64,000 nucleotides of DNA from Bacteroidota bacterium (lineage in GTDB: Bacteria > Bacteroidota > Bacteroidia > Flavobacteriales > Weeksellaceae). The DNA is taken from contig JAEWOR010000033.1 in NCBI GenBank assembly GCA_023399595.1, positions 135,606 to 199,605 on the forward strand. Reading direction: 5' to 3'. Made by a program: the position numbers and the translations under genes. Shown here piece after piece: positions 27,106-36,744 of this stretch. The notes under the pieces were generated by a model. The model saw only the letters and a list, made by a program, of their open reading frames with translations, ran no database searches and was not told the DNA's origin. Position 1 is the first letter of the stretch; every line of letters starts with the position of its first letter.

Positions 27106-30063
27106 TTACTTTTTAATTTGTTTTTTCACTTCTTTAGCTTCGTTCACTATTTCAGGGAAATCTTGATAGTTAGCGATAATTTGGTCGCATGTATAACTCG
27201 CCTGATAGTTGTCTTTTAGACCAACATAATTCTTAGCCATCAACACCAAAGCTTTTGCACCCCAATTTTCTTCGGAAGCATAATTGTTAGCAATTTTAAA
27301 GATGGTTTCATTAGAAGATTTATAAGCTTTTGCTTTGTTTTGATACCAAGCTTTTGCGTATAAAGACTCCGCTGCCACTTCATTGTTTGATGATTTTTCC
27401 AAAGCAGAATATGCATTTTGAGCATCTTTATCTTTCCCAGAATTCATTAAACTTCTCGCTTTAATTACTTTCGCTGTCTCAATAACGGAAGCCGAGTTTT
27501 TAGAATTTGCAATAACGGCATCGGCTAATTTTTCAGCTTGATTAAAGTTTTTCTCATCCGCATACACCTTCATTAATTCTACATTCGCAAAGTTTCGGAT
27601 GTTTACATTATTAGAATTCTTAAGGTTTTCTAAATATTTCTTAGCTTCAACAGTATTATTCTGAGCCAAATATATCTGAACGATACGGGTTTGTGCATCG
27701 TCTTGATAATCGTTCTGAACATCTGAAATTGCCTGTAAAGTCAATAAAGCTTTTGTAGTATTTTTAGTTTGATAATAGCTTTCCCCTAATTCGTACTGCG
27801 CTTGGAATAAGCCTTCACCAGTAGGATTTTGAGAAATATATTTTTCATAATAAGAAATGGCGTTTTTATAATCTTTCTTTGCAAAATACTGTTTTGCAGT
27901 GGTTAGATTAATCTCTTCAATTTCCTTAGCATCAATATTTACACCTATATTTCTTGCGAAATTTTCATAACCTGCAGTATCTCCATTTTTCGTGAAAATT
28001 GGTTTAGCCGCTAATACAATTTTCTGTGCATAAGCTGTATTTCTATATTGATTTCCAAGAGATTGAAGTTCCGATAAAGCTTTATCATTCTGGTTTTGGT
28101 CAATATAATTTTGCGCTCTGTAAATAGAAGCATTAGCCACCAAATCCTTATCCGAAGAAGATTTAACAACTTTAGAAAAATAATCGTTGGAACTGGAATA
28201 ATCATCTTGAGAAGCATAAGCCACTCCAATTTCATACTCTGCATCGTCTCTGTAGTCTGAATTTGGATATTTTGAAACAAGAGATTTTAAAGAATTTATT
28301 TTCCCTGCAGGATCTCCTTTAAACCCTAAAGCCATTCCTTTTTGAAACTCAGTATAATCGGTAGCATCTGTATTTTTATCGTAAATCTCAATAGCTTCCC
28401 CTAACTGATTATTAGCATAATAAATATCTGCTAAACGAAGTTCAGCATCATTTTTAAATTCTATTTTAGGGTTTTTAAGATAATCTTTGAAATATTTTTC
28501 CGCCTGATCAAACTTTTTAGATTTGAAATAAGCATAACCTAAATCGTAAGAAAGTTGTTGCTTCTCTGGGAAAGTTTTATCCAATAATTTTTCATATCGA
28601 ACGATAGCTGAAGGATAATTACCTTTCTGATAATATACTTGAGATAACCAATACAAAGCTCTGTTATTAAACTCTTTATTAATATTAAACTCTAAACTCC
28701 TTAAAAAGTATTTTTCAGCAGCGTCTAGGTTTCCTTTATTAAATTCTTCCGTTCCCAACAGGTAAGAAACCTCTTGATCTATCTTATCCGTTTCGGGAGT
28801 TGAGTTCGGTAATTTATCAATAGCATCTAACGTTCCTTTATAATCTCCAGAATACAAATAAGATTTCACCAATAAGGATTTCATCTCACCATTTTGATCT
28901 GTATTTCCTGCAATATAATCTTGAATAACTGTTGTAGGATTTTCGAATGGATTTCCGATATCATAACTAAGCTTTGCATACTGTTGATGAGCTAAGTTTT
29001 TTACTTTTTTATCATAATCCATTTGATAAGCAGAACGGAATGCAGAAAGCGCTTCTTGTTTTTTATCAACCGCTAAATAAGCATTTCCTAGCTGATAATA
29101 AGCATTTTGCGCCAAAGCAGAATTAGAATTAATTAACTGATTATAATAAGAAACCGCTTCGTCGTATTTTTTTAACTGAGCCGCAACAAATCCCATTTCA
29201 TAAAGATCACTTTCAGATGGATTTTGCTGAACATTCAAATAAGATTTAAGATGGGGATATGCAGAATCATAATCTTTCTTCATAAAGTAACTTTCACCAA
29301 TAATCTTATCAACTTCTGCCTTATAAGCATCTGTAACGTCGGTTTTTAAAAGCGCGTCGCCTTCAGAAATTGCTCTATCATAATCCTTATCATTAAAGTA
29401 CATCTGAACATAGTACGGACGAACAAGTTTTCCAAATTTTTCCTGATTCTTTATAGAATCAAAATATTGAAATGCTTTATCATTCTGTTGGTTAGCATAA
29501 TACAAATGTCCCAACATATAAGCAACATTTCCTTTATCTGCTTCCGATGCGTTTTGATGAGCCTCTTCTAACGCTGTAATCGCACCTTTAGAATCTCCCA
29601 TCATAAATTTAGCATATCCCAATTTCAGGATATACTCTGTATTTTCTTCTTTGGAAAGTTGATATTGATTAACCTTCTCTAAAGTTTCCAAAGCTTTTTC
29701 AAAATCTTTTTTAGCCAAATAATAATCCGCTAAAGGCAAATTGGCTTGTGCAAAATACGCAGAATGAGGATATTCTTTCATAAATGCTGTTAAACCTTCT
29801 TCTGCATGGTTTTTCTGAAGAATTACTCCAATAACATTATCAAAGAATTGCGCTGCTTCTTTTTTAGACTTAGAAAGGTTTTGATTATAAAAATATTGCC
29901 TTGCATATTCATATTGCGAGGCATTGTACACCTTTGTTTGATAAAGGTTTTCGGCCAAATTAAATCGGTAGTTTTCCTTCTCATTAAAGTATTGTGACTG
30001 TTGAGCTTCCGATAAACCGAAATAAAAAACAGCCGCTGCTAAAATAATTTTCTTTGAATTCAT
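27106..30063 (-). CDS. Large TPR-repeat protein, exported
   Basis: 985 residues from ATG 30063 (the TTG 30 bases upstream adds residues before the signal peptide and is rejected). The signal peptide is KKIILAAAVFYFGLSEAQ. The rest is an almost unbroken array of tetratricopeptide helices with A-x-x-Y/F-F repeats (AITALEEAHQNA, KAFQYFDSIKN, AEKYFLRSLEFN, AISYYEKYISQNP). Such proteins scaffold envelope complexes in Bacteroidota. It is followed by the barrel protein gene, its likely partner. The substrate or cargo is unknown. Confidence 0.87.
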   Translation of the reverse strand: MNSKKIILAAAVFYFGLSEAQQSQYFNEKENYRFNLAENLYQTKVYNASQYEYARQYFYNQNLSKSKKEAAQFFDNVIGVILQKNHAEEGLTAFMKEYPHSAYFAQANLPLADYYLAKKDFEKALETLEKVNQYQLSKEENTEYILKLGYAKFMMGDSKGAITALEEAHQNASEADKGNVAYMLGHLYYANQQNDKAFQYFDSIKNQEKFGKLVRPYYVQMYFNDKDYDRAISEGDALLKTDVTDAYKAEVDKIIGESYFMKKDYDSAYPHLKSYLNVQQNPSESDLYEMGFVAAQLKKYDEAVSYYNQLINSNSALAQNAYYQLGNAYLAVDKKQEALSAFRSAYQMDYDKKVKNLAHQQYAKLSYDIGNPFENPTTVIQDYIAGNTDQNGEMKSLLVKSYLYSGDYKGTLDAIDKLPNSTPETDKIDQEVSYLLGTEEFNKGNLDAAEKYFLRSLEFNINKEFNNRALYWLSQVYYQKGNYPSAIVRYEKLLDKTFPEKQQLSYDLGYAYFKSKKFDQAEKYFKDYLKNPKIEFKNDAELRLADIYYANNQLGEAIEIYDKNTDATDYTEFQKGMALGFKGDPAGKINSLKSLVSKYPNSDYRDDAEYEIGVAYASQDDYSSSNDYFSKVVKSSSDKDLVANASIYRAQNYIDQNQNDKALSELQSLGNQYRNTAYAQKIVLAAKPIFTKNGDTAGYENFARNIGVNIDAKEIEEINLTTAKQYFAKKDYKNAISYYEKYISQNPTGEGLFQAQYELGESYYQTKNTTKALLTLQAISDVQNDYQDDAQTRIVQIYLAQNNTVEAKKYLENLKNSNNVNIRNFANVELMKVYADEKNFNQAEKLADAVIANSKNSASVIETAKVIKARSLMNSGKDKDAQNAYSALEKSSNNEVAAESLYAKAWYQNKAKAYKSSNETIFKIANNYASEENWGAKALVLMAKNYVGLKDNYQASYTCDQIIANYQDFPEIVNEAKEVKKQIKK

Positions 30064-30254
30064 TGAATAATCAAATTTTAGAAATTTTGTCAAGATATTG
30101 AAAGATAAGTCTTTACTTTTTCAGGTGGAATTTTATCCACAATTTACCAACGAAAATATTGAAAATATATTGTACTAACAAGAGCTTTTTACTTATTGTT
30201 AATATGTGGATTACTTTTTAATACTTCTTAACTTATATTATAATAAATTTTGAA

Positions 30255-30289
30255 TTTGGAGAATTATATAGGTGAAATCATTACATTTG
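30255..30289 (+). promoter_or_regulatory. Promoter of the APC permease gene
   Basis: TTTG (30255-30258), 23 bases, TACATTTG (30282-30289), 27 bases before the ATG at 30317. Confidence 0.55.
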
Positions 30290-30316
30290 TTTTAACTAAA
30301 TTTAATATAGAATTGG

Positions 30317-31993
30317 ATGGGTCAACTTTTTAGAAGAAAACATTACTCAGCGGCAGACAGTCCGTCTGGTTTGTTGAGAGTTTTAGGAGTTTGGGATATT
30401 GTATTTTTTGGAATTGCTGCTATTATTGGTGCAGGTAGTTTCAGTAGTTTGGGAGAAGCTGTTTTCAAAGGAGGACCTGGAGTTATTTTATTATATCTTA
30501 TTTGTGGTTTCGCATGTGGTTTTACCGCTTTATGTTACGCTGAATTCGCCAGCAGAATTCCTACCGCGGGTTCCGCTTATACTTACGCTTATGCCAGTTT
30601 TGGAGAATTAATTGCTTGGATTATTGGTTGGGCGCTCATTATGGAATATTCTTTCGGAAATATTTATGTAGCCTTTTCTTGGTCAGATTATTTCACGAGT
30701 TTTATGGATCGTATCGGATTTCATATTCCCGATTACTTAACCTGCAGTTATACCGAGGCCAAAAAAGCTTTTATGAGTGGTTCCAAAAATACCGAACTAG
30801 TCAATGCTTGGAAAAGCGCTCCTTTACTAGGAAATTTAAAATTTATCGTTGACATTCCTGCCTTGGTGATTAATGGTTTAATTACTTGGTTGTGTTATGT
30901 TGGGGTTAGAGAAAGTAAAAACTTTAATAATGTACTTGTTATATTAAAACTTGCTGTTATCCTTTTGGTCATTTTAGTAGGAATAGCTTATGTAAATACC
31001 GATAACTGGACTCCTATAAGCCCAACCACTGGAGAACCTTCTTTTATGCCAAACGGATTTGCTGGTGTTATGAGTGCTGTTTCTGGAGTTTTCTTTGCTT
31101 ATATTGGTTTTGATGCTTTAAGTGTTCTTTCCGAAGAAACCAAAGACCCTCAAAAAAATTTACCTAAAGGAATGATTATCTCACTTGTTCTTTGTACGGG
31201 AATTTATATTGCTTTAACGCTTGTTCTTACCGGAATGGTGAATTATGAAAATTTTGATGGAGTTGGGGATCCACTTGCTTTTATTTTCGAAAAAACCAAT
31301 GCTAATGTAGCCTGGATGGAACTCGTGGTTTCTTTTATTGCTATAATAGCCATTACAACTGTGCTTTTAGTTTTCCAAATGGGACAACCCAGAATTTGGT
31401 ATGCTATGAGTAGAGATGGATTGATGCCTAAAAAATTCCAAACTATTCATCCTAAATACAAAACTCCTTCTTTTGCTACCATTATTACTGGTATTGTAGT
31501 GGGAATTCCTATTTTGTTTACAGATAAATCTTTTATTTTAGATTTCACAAGTATTGGAACTATTTTCGCATTCGTTTTGGTTTGTGGTGGTGTTTTATTA
31601 TTACCAAGAAAAGAAAAAATTGCTGGAAGATTCCATTTGCCATATATCAACGGAAAATTCATTTTCCCCATTATTTTTGTGGGCGGACTCATCTTCTTTT
31701 ACTATTGGCAGCCAGAGTTTTTTCAAACTTTAATGGATTGGAGTCATCCTGATGAAGGTGAATTTAGAGCTTCTATTTTCTTTTTTATTATGATTAATCT
31801 TATCCTTTGTGTATTGGCATTATTAAAAAACCTATCGCTAGTACCACTTATGGGATTAAGTTCTTGTTTGTATTTACTTACAGGAATGAGCCATGAAAAC
31901 TGGATGTATTTCGGAATTTGGTTTGCGATAGGATTAATTATTTATTTCTGTTATGGTTACAAAAATAGTAAGCTTAAAAAAGTGAATGATTAA
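30317..31993 (+). CDS. APC family amino-acid permease (cationic amino acid transporter type)
   Basis: 558 residues with about 14 membrane helices. The first helix carries the conserved GIAAIIGAGSFSSLG substrate-binding bend, and later AGSAYTYAYASFGELIAWIIGWALIMEY, GFDALSVLSEETKDPQKNLPKGM and WYAMSRDGLMPKKF are diagnostic of the CAT subgroup (YfnA-like). It imports amino acids by proton or sodium symport at the inner membrane. The long loop at ~120-175 is slightly expanded. It is followed by a broken DUF1801 gene on the same strand. The substrate is not deducible. Confidence 0.9.
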   Translation: MGQLFRRKHYSAADSPSGLLRVLGVWDIVFFGIAAIIGAGSFSSLGEAVFKGGPGVILLYLICGFACGFTALCYAEFASRIPTAGSAYTYAYASFGELIAWIIGWALIMEYSFGNIYVAFSWSDYFTSFMDRIGFHIPDYLTCSYTEAKKAFMSGSKNTELVNAWKSAPLLGNLKFIVDIPALVINGLITWLCYVGVRESKNFNNVLVILKLAVILLVILVGIAYVNTDNWTPISPTTGEPSFMPNGFAGVMSAVSGVFFAYIGFDALSVLSEETKDPQKNLPKGMIISLVLCTGIYIALTLVLTGMVNYENFDGVGDPLAFIFEKTNANVAWMELVVSFIAIIAITTVLLVFQMGQPRIWYAMSRDGLMPKKFQTIHPKYKTPSFATIITGIVVGIPILFTDKSFILDFTSIGTIFAFVLVCGGVLLLPRKEKIAGRFHLPYINGKFIFPIIFVGGLIFFYYWQPEFFQTLMDWSHPDEGEFRASIFFFIMINLILCVLALLKNLSLVPLMGLSSCLYLLTGMSHENWMYFGIWFAIGLIIYFCYGYKNSKLKKVND

Positions 31994-32011
31994 TTATTAG
32001 ATTCTTATAAA

Positions 32012-32448
32012 ATGACTGTTGTAGAAGAAACCCAAAATTATATTGATGCCCAAAATAAAATCAAGAAAAAAGATTTGGAAATTGTTCATCAACAGACGCT
32101 TCCCATATTTCCTAATGGAAAATTATGGTTTGAGGATGGTAAAATAGAGAAGGCAAAGTGATTAGTAATCCTAGTATTGGCTATGGAAACTATTTTTTCA
32201 ATACAAAAAACGGAACAAAAAAAGAGTTTTCCAAAATTGGTTTAAGTGCAAACACGACTGGTATTTCTGTTTACATTATGGGAATTGATGATAAAATTTT
32301 CCTTATAGAAAACTTTGGAAAAGAATTTGGAAAAGCTAAAATAAGTGGATATTGCATTAAATTTAAAGAACTCGAGGATATTCAACTCAACGTTTTAGAA
32401 AAGACAATTCGCACTGGAATTGAAACTACCAATCCAAAAAAGTTTTAG
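32012..32448 (+). pseudogene. DUF1801-type protein gene broken by a one-base slip
   Basis: Two reading frames together make one ~145-residue protein. The first (32012-32161, 49 codons, starts MTVVEETQNYIDAQNK) runs to FEDGK; the second frame resumes as REGKVISNPSIGYGNY and continues through ANTTGISVYIMGIDDK and GYCIKFKELEDIQLNVLEK, which is the DUF1801/YdhG-type C-terminal core. The frames join if the A4 run at 32141-32144 had one more A. It could be a true pseudogene or an assembly error in a homopolymer. The family function is unknown. Confidence 0.8.
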
Positions 32449-32522
32449 TTTTTATTTTATTTTTGATAACTTAGAAATGGAAAATAGATTTTCATTTCAG
32501 TATTTCATCTTTAATTTTTTGA

Positions 32523-32831
32523 ATGATGCCAGAAAGAATAAAAACATTTAAAGAATTCTATCAATTCTATTTAACAGAACACTCCCAAAGAGGAACTAAA
32601 ATTTTCCATTTCATGGGAACTTTATTAGTTTTTTTGGTGATTGCTTACGTTATAAGCTCTGGAAAAGAAAGATTTCTTTGGTATATACCTATTTTCGGAT
32701 ATGGTTTTGGGTGGTTATCTCATGCTATTTTTGAGAAAAATAAACCAACCACCTTTAAATACCCTCTTTGGTCTTTAGTATCAGATTTTAAAATGTTTTT
32801 TGATTTAATGATTGGAAAACTGAAGTTTTAA
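32523..32831 (+). CDS. Mpo1-like / DUF962 membrane protein
   Basis: 102 residues. It matches the DUF962 family: FKEFYQFYLTEHSQRGTKIFHFMGTLL, then two helices (~31-47 and 54-68) and FGYGFGWLSHAIFEKNKP, ending with a Phe/Lys-rich tail. The conserved His residues (HSQRGTKIFHF, SHAIFE) fit the fatty-acid 2-hydroxy dioxygenase proposed for yeast Mpo1; enzymatic activity in bacteria is inferred. There are two adjacent ATG codons (32523 and 32526); either could be used. Confidence 0.82.
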   Translation: MMPERIKTFKEFYQFYLTEHSQRGTKIFHFMGTLLVFLVIAYVISSGKERFLWYIPIFGYGFGWLSHAIFEKNKPTTFKYPLWSLVSDFKMFFDLMIGKLKF

Positions 32832-32884
32832 GGGGAAGGATACGGCATAATACTTGCCAACGAAAAAATAAAAAAATCTTTATT

Positions 32885-33226
32885 ATGAAATCAATTTCAA
32901 AATTTTTATGGTTAGGGATATTTCTTTTAACAATGATTCAGTGTTCGGTTCAAACATCTGAAAACACCTCTATCAAAACACTTATGATAAGTGCAGACCA
33001 AAGAGATTGCACGAGCGGAGTTATGAAAACCAAATGTATGCTTGTTCGTGAGAAAATTACCGATGAATGGCAATTATTTTATAATAATATCGATGGTTTT
33101 ACGTATGAACCTGGTTACGATTACGTAATAACAGTAAATACCGCAAAAATCGCAAATCCTCCTTCTGATGCTTCTTCTATAAAATACACTTTGATTAGAC
33201 AAATTTCTAAAGTAAAAAGACAGTAA
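32885..33226 (+). CDS. DUF4377 lipoprotein
   Basis: 113 residues. The type II signal peptide ends at TMIQC (Cys20). The mature part shows the DUF4377 pattern: MLVREKITDEWQLFYNNIDGFTYEPGYDYVITV, then NPPSDASSIKYTLI. Relatives are often linked to HslJ/META domains and envelope stress; function is unknown. Two further Cys (CTSGVMKTKC) probably form a disulfide. It ends 35 bases before a bidirectional terminator. Confidence 0.85.
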   Translation: MKSISKFLWLGIFLLTMIQCSVQTSENTSIKTLMISADQRDCTSGVMKTKCMLVREKITDEWQLFYNNIDGFTYEPGYDYVITVNTAKIANPPSDASSIKYTLIRQISKVKRQ

Positions 33227-33260
33227 AAAGCTGTAAGCTATACACTTTAAGCTTTAAACT

Positions 33261-33293
33261 AAAAAAAGTTGGAAAATTATTTTCCAACTTTTT
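33261..33293. terminator. Bidirectional intrinsic terminator
   Basis: Stem AAAAGTTGGAAAA / TTTTCCAACTTTT, 3-base loop, A/T runs both sides, between convergent genes. Confidence 0.85.
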
Positions 33294-33298
33294 ATTTT

Positions 33299-34234
33299 TT
33301 ATGAATGTAAATGTTGTTCTGGAGGTGGTGGAAGCTTTCCTTTATTAGAGTCCCCTACTGTATTTGCAGTGGTCATAGCAACCACTAATTCATTGAGCAT
33401 TCCACTTGCTGCTGTTGGTGAATTAGGAAGTAAAACTAAATTACTTCTGTTATTAGCTCCCACTGAATGTAAAGTATCATAATGTTGAGTAACTACGATA
33501 AGCGCAGACGCTTCATGAGAACTAATATCTACATTATTCAACATTTTTACAGATTCTTGCAATCCTTTTGCAATTTCTCTTCTTTGGTCTGCAATACCTT
33601 GTCCTTGTAGCTTTTTAGATTCAGCTTCTGCTTTTGCTACTGCTACAATTCTAATTCTTTGCGCTTCAGATTCATATTCTGCTGCTGTTTTTTCACGCTC
33701 GGCAGCATTAATTCTGTTCATGGCGTGTTTTACTTGCTCATCTGGATCTATATCGGTTACCAAAGCTTTAATAATATCATAACCATAGCTGTTCATTGCT
33801 TCTTGAAGTTCACCTTTTACAGCTACTGCAATGTCGTCTTTTCTTACGAAAACATCATCCAATTTTAATTTTGGAACTTCCGCTCTTACCACATCAAAAA
33901 CGAAAGAAGTAATTTGATTTTCAGGATTTTCTAATTTATAATAGGCGTCTGCAACTTGATTTCTAATCACTTGATATTGTACAGAAATTTTCATTTTAAT
34001 AAAAACATTATCCAAAGTTTTAGTGTCAATTAAAACATCTAATTGCTGAATTCTAAGGTTAAGTTTTTTTGCAATTCGGTCTATAAAAGGAATTTTAAGC
34101 TGTAAACCAGCGTGACGAACAGAATGAAACTTACCTAAACGCTCAATAATCGCTGCAGTTTCCTGCTTCACAATAAAGAAGGAAGCAAACAAAACAACAA
34201 GTCCAAAGAAAATAATAATACCTAAGTATGCCAT
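33299..34234 (-). CDS. SPFH/Band 7 (stomatin, paraslipin-like) membrane protein
   Basis: 311 residues. One N-terminal membrane helix (~3-22) is followed by the SPFH domain (KQETAAIIERLGKFHSVRHAGLQLKIPFIDRI, LRIQQLDV, VDAYYKLE-like), an Ala/Glu-rich coiled coil (AAEREKTAAEYESEAQRIRIVAVAKAEAESKK) and a Pro-rich C-terminus ending in EQHLHS. These proteins form large rings in membrane microdomains and protect quality-control proteases. No NfeD-type partner gene is adjacent here. Confidence 0.9.
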   Translation of the reverse strand: MAYLGIIIFFGLVVLFASFFIVKQETAAIIERLGKFHSVRHAGLQLKIPFIDRIAKKLNLRIQQLDVLIDTKTLDNVFIKMKISVQYQVIRNQVADAYYKLENPENQITSFVFDVVRAEVPKLKLDDVFVRKDDIAVAVKGELQEAMNSYGYDIIKALVTDIDPDEQVKHAMNRINAAEREKTAAEYESEAQRIRIVAVAKAEAESKKLQGQGIADQRREIAKGLQESVKMLNNVDISSHEASALIVVTQHYDTLHSVGANNRSNLVLLPNSPTAASGMLNELVVAMTTANTVGDSNKGKLPPPPEQHLHS

Positions 34235-34323
34235 AGTTTAATTTTTTATATATAATATGTCGTAAGAAAACGGTTTTTGTTAAAAAATACTTTCTTTTTG
34301 AATTAAATTATCAAAAAAATGAT

Positions 34324-35679
34324 TTACATTGTCATTCCAATGTCAATTCCTTTTATTTTTCTGTACAAATCTGTAGCATAATTATCCGTCATTCCAGAAA
34401 CAAAATCTATTACTCCCAAAACTTTCTGATAATCTGAACCCTCTTCATATTTAAACTGTTGAGGAAGAAGTTTCAAAGCCATTTTATCATAAGATTTTCT
34501 CACTGATTTTTCCTTTAAAACAGAAGGAATAAAATGATTTAAAAGCTCATACATTACATTGTAACCCGCATTTTCTATTTCTACAACGGCTTTATGACCA
34601 TAGATTTTCTCCACAGAAAAGTCTTCAATTTGCTGTAAACTTTTGTTTTGAGATTTAAAGATATCCAGCAGAGCTTTATCTAAATTACCTTCAATAACTT
34701 TATCAAAATTATCTTTATAAATTTCTATAGATTTATTAATTAATGCATTAATTACTTTTGCACGCAGATAAGAAATCCTCTCGTTAGCATTGGTAAGAAG
34801 TTGTAGCTTAGAATCTACTCTTTCTGTATTAGCATTTTCAGAACGGATTAATTCATAAAAAAGATCTTCGCAATCGGAGGTAGAAACAATACCCAAACGA
34901 TGAGCATCTTCCATATCGATAATATTGTAGCAAATATCATCAGCGGCTTCTACCAACCAAACAAAAGGATGTCTCTTGAAAATATAAGGTGATGAATTTT
35001 CTTCAATTAAATTCACTTTTTGAGCAATATCTAAAAAAGTTTCTTTTTCATTCTGGAAAAACCCAAATTTCTTACGATGCAGAATCCCTTTTTTCTTCGC
35101 AATAGCTTCACAAGGATATTTCGCAATACTTGCTAAAGTGGTATAAGTTAACTGAACACCACCTTCATCTTTACCTTGTTGCTGATGCGTTAAAACACGA
35201 ATAGCATTGGCATTCCCTTCAAAATTCACCAAATCTGCCCATTCTTTCTCATTGAAAAGAGGTTTTAAATCTTTTTCGTTTTTTTCAAAATAACTTGCGA
35301 TAGCATCTTCCCCAGAATGCCCAAATGCAGGATTTCCCACATCATGACATAAACAAGCGGCAGCAACAACATTACTTAAATTATGCAGATAAAAATTTTG
35401 AGCATCTTCCGATAATTCAGAGGCGTATTTCTCAGAAATAAACTCACCTATCATGCTTCCCAAACTTCTTCCTACAGAGGAAACTTCAAGAGAATGCGTT
35501 AAACGGTTATGTACAAAAACACTTCCTGGAAGCGGAAAAACCTGAGTTTTATTTTGAAGTCTTCGGAATGCAGAAGAAAAAATAATTCTGTCGTAATCCC
35601 TTTGAAAATCTGTCCTTGAAACTTTAGTAACGGCGCTAGAACCCGTTCTTTGATGCGTGAAAATATCGTTTAAATTCAT
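34324..35679 (-). CDS. dgt: Deoxyguanosinetriphosphate triphosphohydrolase (dGTPase)
   Basis: 451 residues, HD-domain enzyme releasing triphosphate from dNTPs. The N-terminal DYDRIIFSSAFRRLQNKTQVFPL motif is typical of type 1 dGTPases. Metal ligands: His in HNRLTHSLEVSSVGRS, the HD pair in CLCHDVGNPAFGHSGEDA, and Asp in AADDICYNIIDMEDAH. The family controls dNTP pools and can act against phage. It stands alone with a near-leaderless promoter (35687-35694). Confidence 0.93.
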   Translation of the reverse strand: MNLNDIFTHQRTGSSAVTKVSRTDFQRDYDRIIFSSAFRRLQNKTQVFPLPGSVFVHNRLTHSLEVSSVGRSLGSMIGEFISEKYASELSEDAQNFYLHNLSNVVAAACLCHDVGNPAFGHSGEDAIASYFEKNEKDLKPLFNEKEWADLVNFEGNANAIRVLTHQQQGKDEGGVQLTYTTLASIAKYPCEAIAKKKGILHRKKFGFFQNEKETFLDIAQKVNLIEENSSPYIFKRHPFVWLVEAADDICYNIIDMEDAHRLGIVSTSDCEDLFYELIRSENANTERVDSKLQLLTNANERISYLRAKVINALINKSIEIYKDNFDKVIEGNLDKALLDIFKSQNKSLQQIEDFSVEKIYGHKAVVEIENAGYNVMYELLNHFIPSVLKEKSVRKSYDKMALKLLPQQFKYEEGSDYQKVLGVIDFVSGMTDNYATDLYRKIKGIDIGMTM

Positions 35680-35686
35680 ATCGAAT

Positions 35687-35694
35687 CAAATGTA
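35687..35694 (-). promoter_or_regulatory. -7 element (TACATTTG) 7 bases before dgt ATG
   Basis: TACATTTG, then ATTCGAT, then ATG on the minus strand; would give little or no leader. Confidence 0.45.
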
Positions 35695-35801
35695 AGGCTT
35701 TATTTTTTGATGTTAAAATGATGATTGAAATAAGTGAGTTTTCAATATAAATTTCCGCAAAATTTCATTTAAACCATTCGAAAATTTCTCCTATTAGAAT
35801 T

Positions 35802-36653
35802 TTAAACCAGTATTCTAAGGCTATTAGGAAGCACTTTTACATGAACTGGAGATAGAATGCTATTAAACTCACCATCGAGATGCCAATTTTTGGTATTTAC
35901 AGAAAATTTAATCTCTGAAACTGGTAAATAAGTTACGTAATTGTCGTCTTTTAAACGCTTGGTGAACATTCTAAAAGCAAAAAGCGCAGAATAATGCAAA
36001 GGAAACTTTTTCACCAAAACCAAATCTACTAAACCATCACTTTTACTTGCTTTCGGAGCAATATAAGCGTTGTTCCCAAACTGCCGTGTGTTGGCAACAT
36101 TCAACATTAAATATTGACCATTGTATTGCTGATAATCTGCACCTTCAAACTTCACTTCAATAGGTTTGTAATTAAAAAAAGTTTGAAGGGAAACTTTAAT
36201 ATAATTTTTGAAACCCCGATTTGTTTTTTCGAATTCCTTCACCACTTTTCCATCAAAACCAGTCCCAGAAACGTTTATAGAAAGTCTATCATTCACCGTA
36301 AAAGTATCTATTTTACGGGTATTTCCTTGTTTAATTTTTGTTAAAAGCTCATCCAAGTTTTTATTAAAATGAGTTTCATTGGAAAAACCATTCCCAGAAC
36401 CCGCAGGGAAAATCGCTAAAATTTTATCTGTATTAATAATATTCTTAGCGACAGTAGAAATGGTTCCATCGCCTCCAACAGCTACAAAAATATCCACATC
36501 ATTAAGATGTTGACGAATAAAATCATTAGTTCCAGCAATAGATTGTGAAATATAATACAACGCTTGACCAGTCTTCTTTAAAAGGCTTTCCAAAAAAGGT
36601 TGATAATTTTTTTTCGCTGAAAAAGGATTGATAATATAGGCGACTTTCTCCAT
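35802..36653 (-). CDS. Diacylglycerol/lipid kinase family protein (YegS/BmrU type)
   Basis: 283 residues. The nucleotide-binding motif VGGDGTIST is at ~59-67, followed by FPAGSGNGFSNE (the AGTxND-like loop), and a C-terminal beta domain with KASKSDGLVDLVLVKKFP and the family's terminal WHLDGEF strand. It phosphorylates a lipid alcohol such as diacylglycerol or a sphingoid base using ATP at the inner face of the membrane; which lipid is unknown. It starts 5 bases after a TACCTTTG box. A short transcript with a terminator is predicted just upstream (36702-36768). Confidence 0.88.
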   Translation of the reverse strand: MEKVAYIINPFSAKKNYQPFLESLLKKTGQALYYISQSIAGTNDFIRQHLNDVDIFVAVGGDGTISTVAKNIINTDKILAIFPAGSGNGFSNETHFNKNLDELLTKIKQGNTRKIDTFTVNDRLSINVSGTGFDGKVVKEFEKTNRGFKNYIKVSLQTFFNYKPIEVKFEGADYQQYNGQYLMLNVANTRQFGNNAYIAPKASKSDGLVDLVLVKKFPLHYSALFAFRMFTKRLKDDNYVTYLPVSEIKFSVNTKNWHLDGEFNSILSPVHVKVLPNSLRILV

Positions 36654-36658
36654 TGAGA

Positions 36659-36666
36659 CAAAGGTA
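36659..36666 (-). promoter_or_regulatory. -7 element (TACCTTTG) 5 bases before the lipid kinase ATG
   Basis: TACCTTTG, then TCTCA, then ATG on the minus strand; same spacing as at ychF. Confidence 0.45.
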
Positions 36667-36701
36667 AAAAAAACTGCTCTAAAGAATGTAAGAAACTGCT
36701 T

Positions 36702-36744
36702 AAAAAAAGTCGAGCTAATTTGCCCATTACAGGCAAACTAGCTC
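36702..36744 (-). terminator. Terminator of a short predicted transcript
   Basis: On the minus strand a 6+6 bp stem with one mismatch (GAGCTA.TTTGCC-type arms, 36712-36744), 7-base loop, then GAC and seven T. It lies ~40 bases after the regulated promoter at 36775-36782 and before the lipid kinase gene. Confidence 0.7.
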
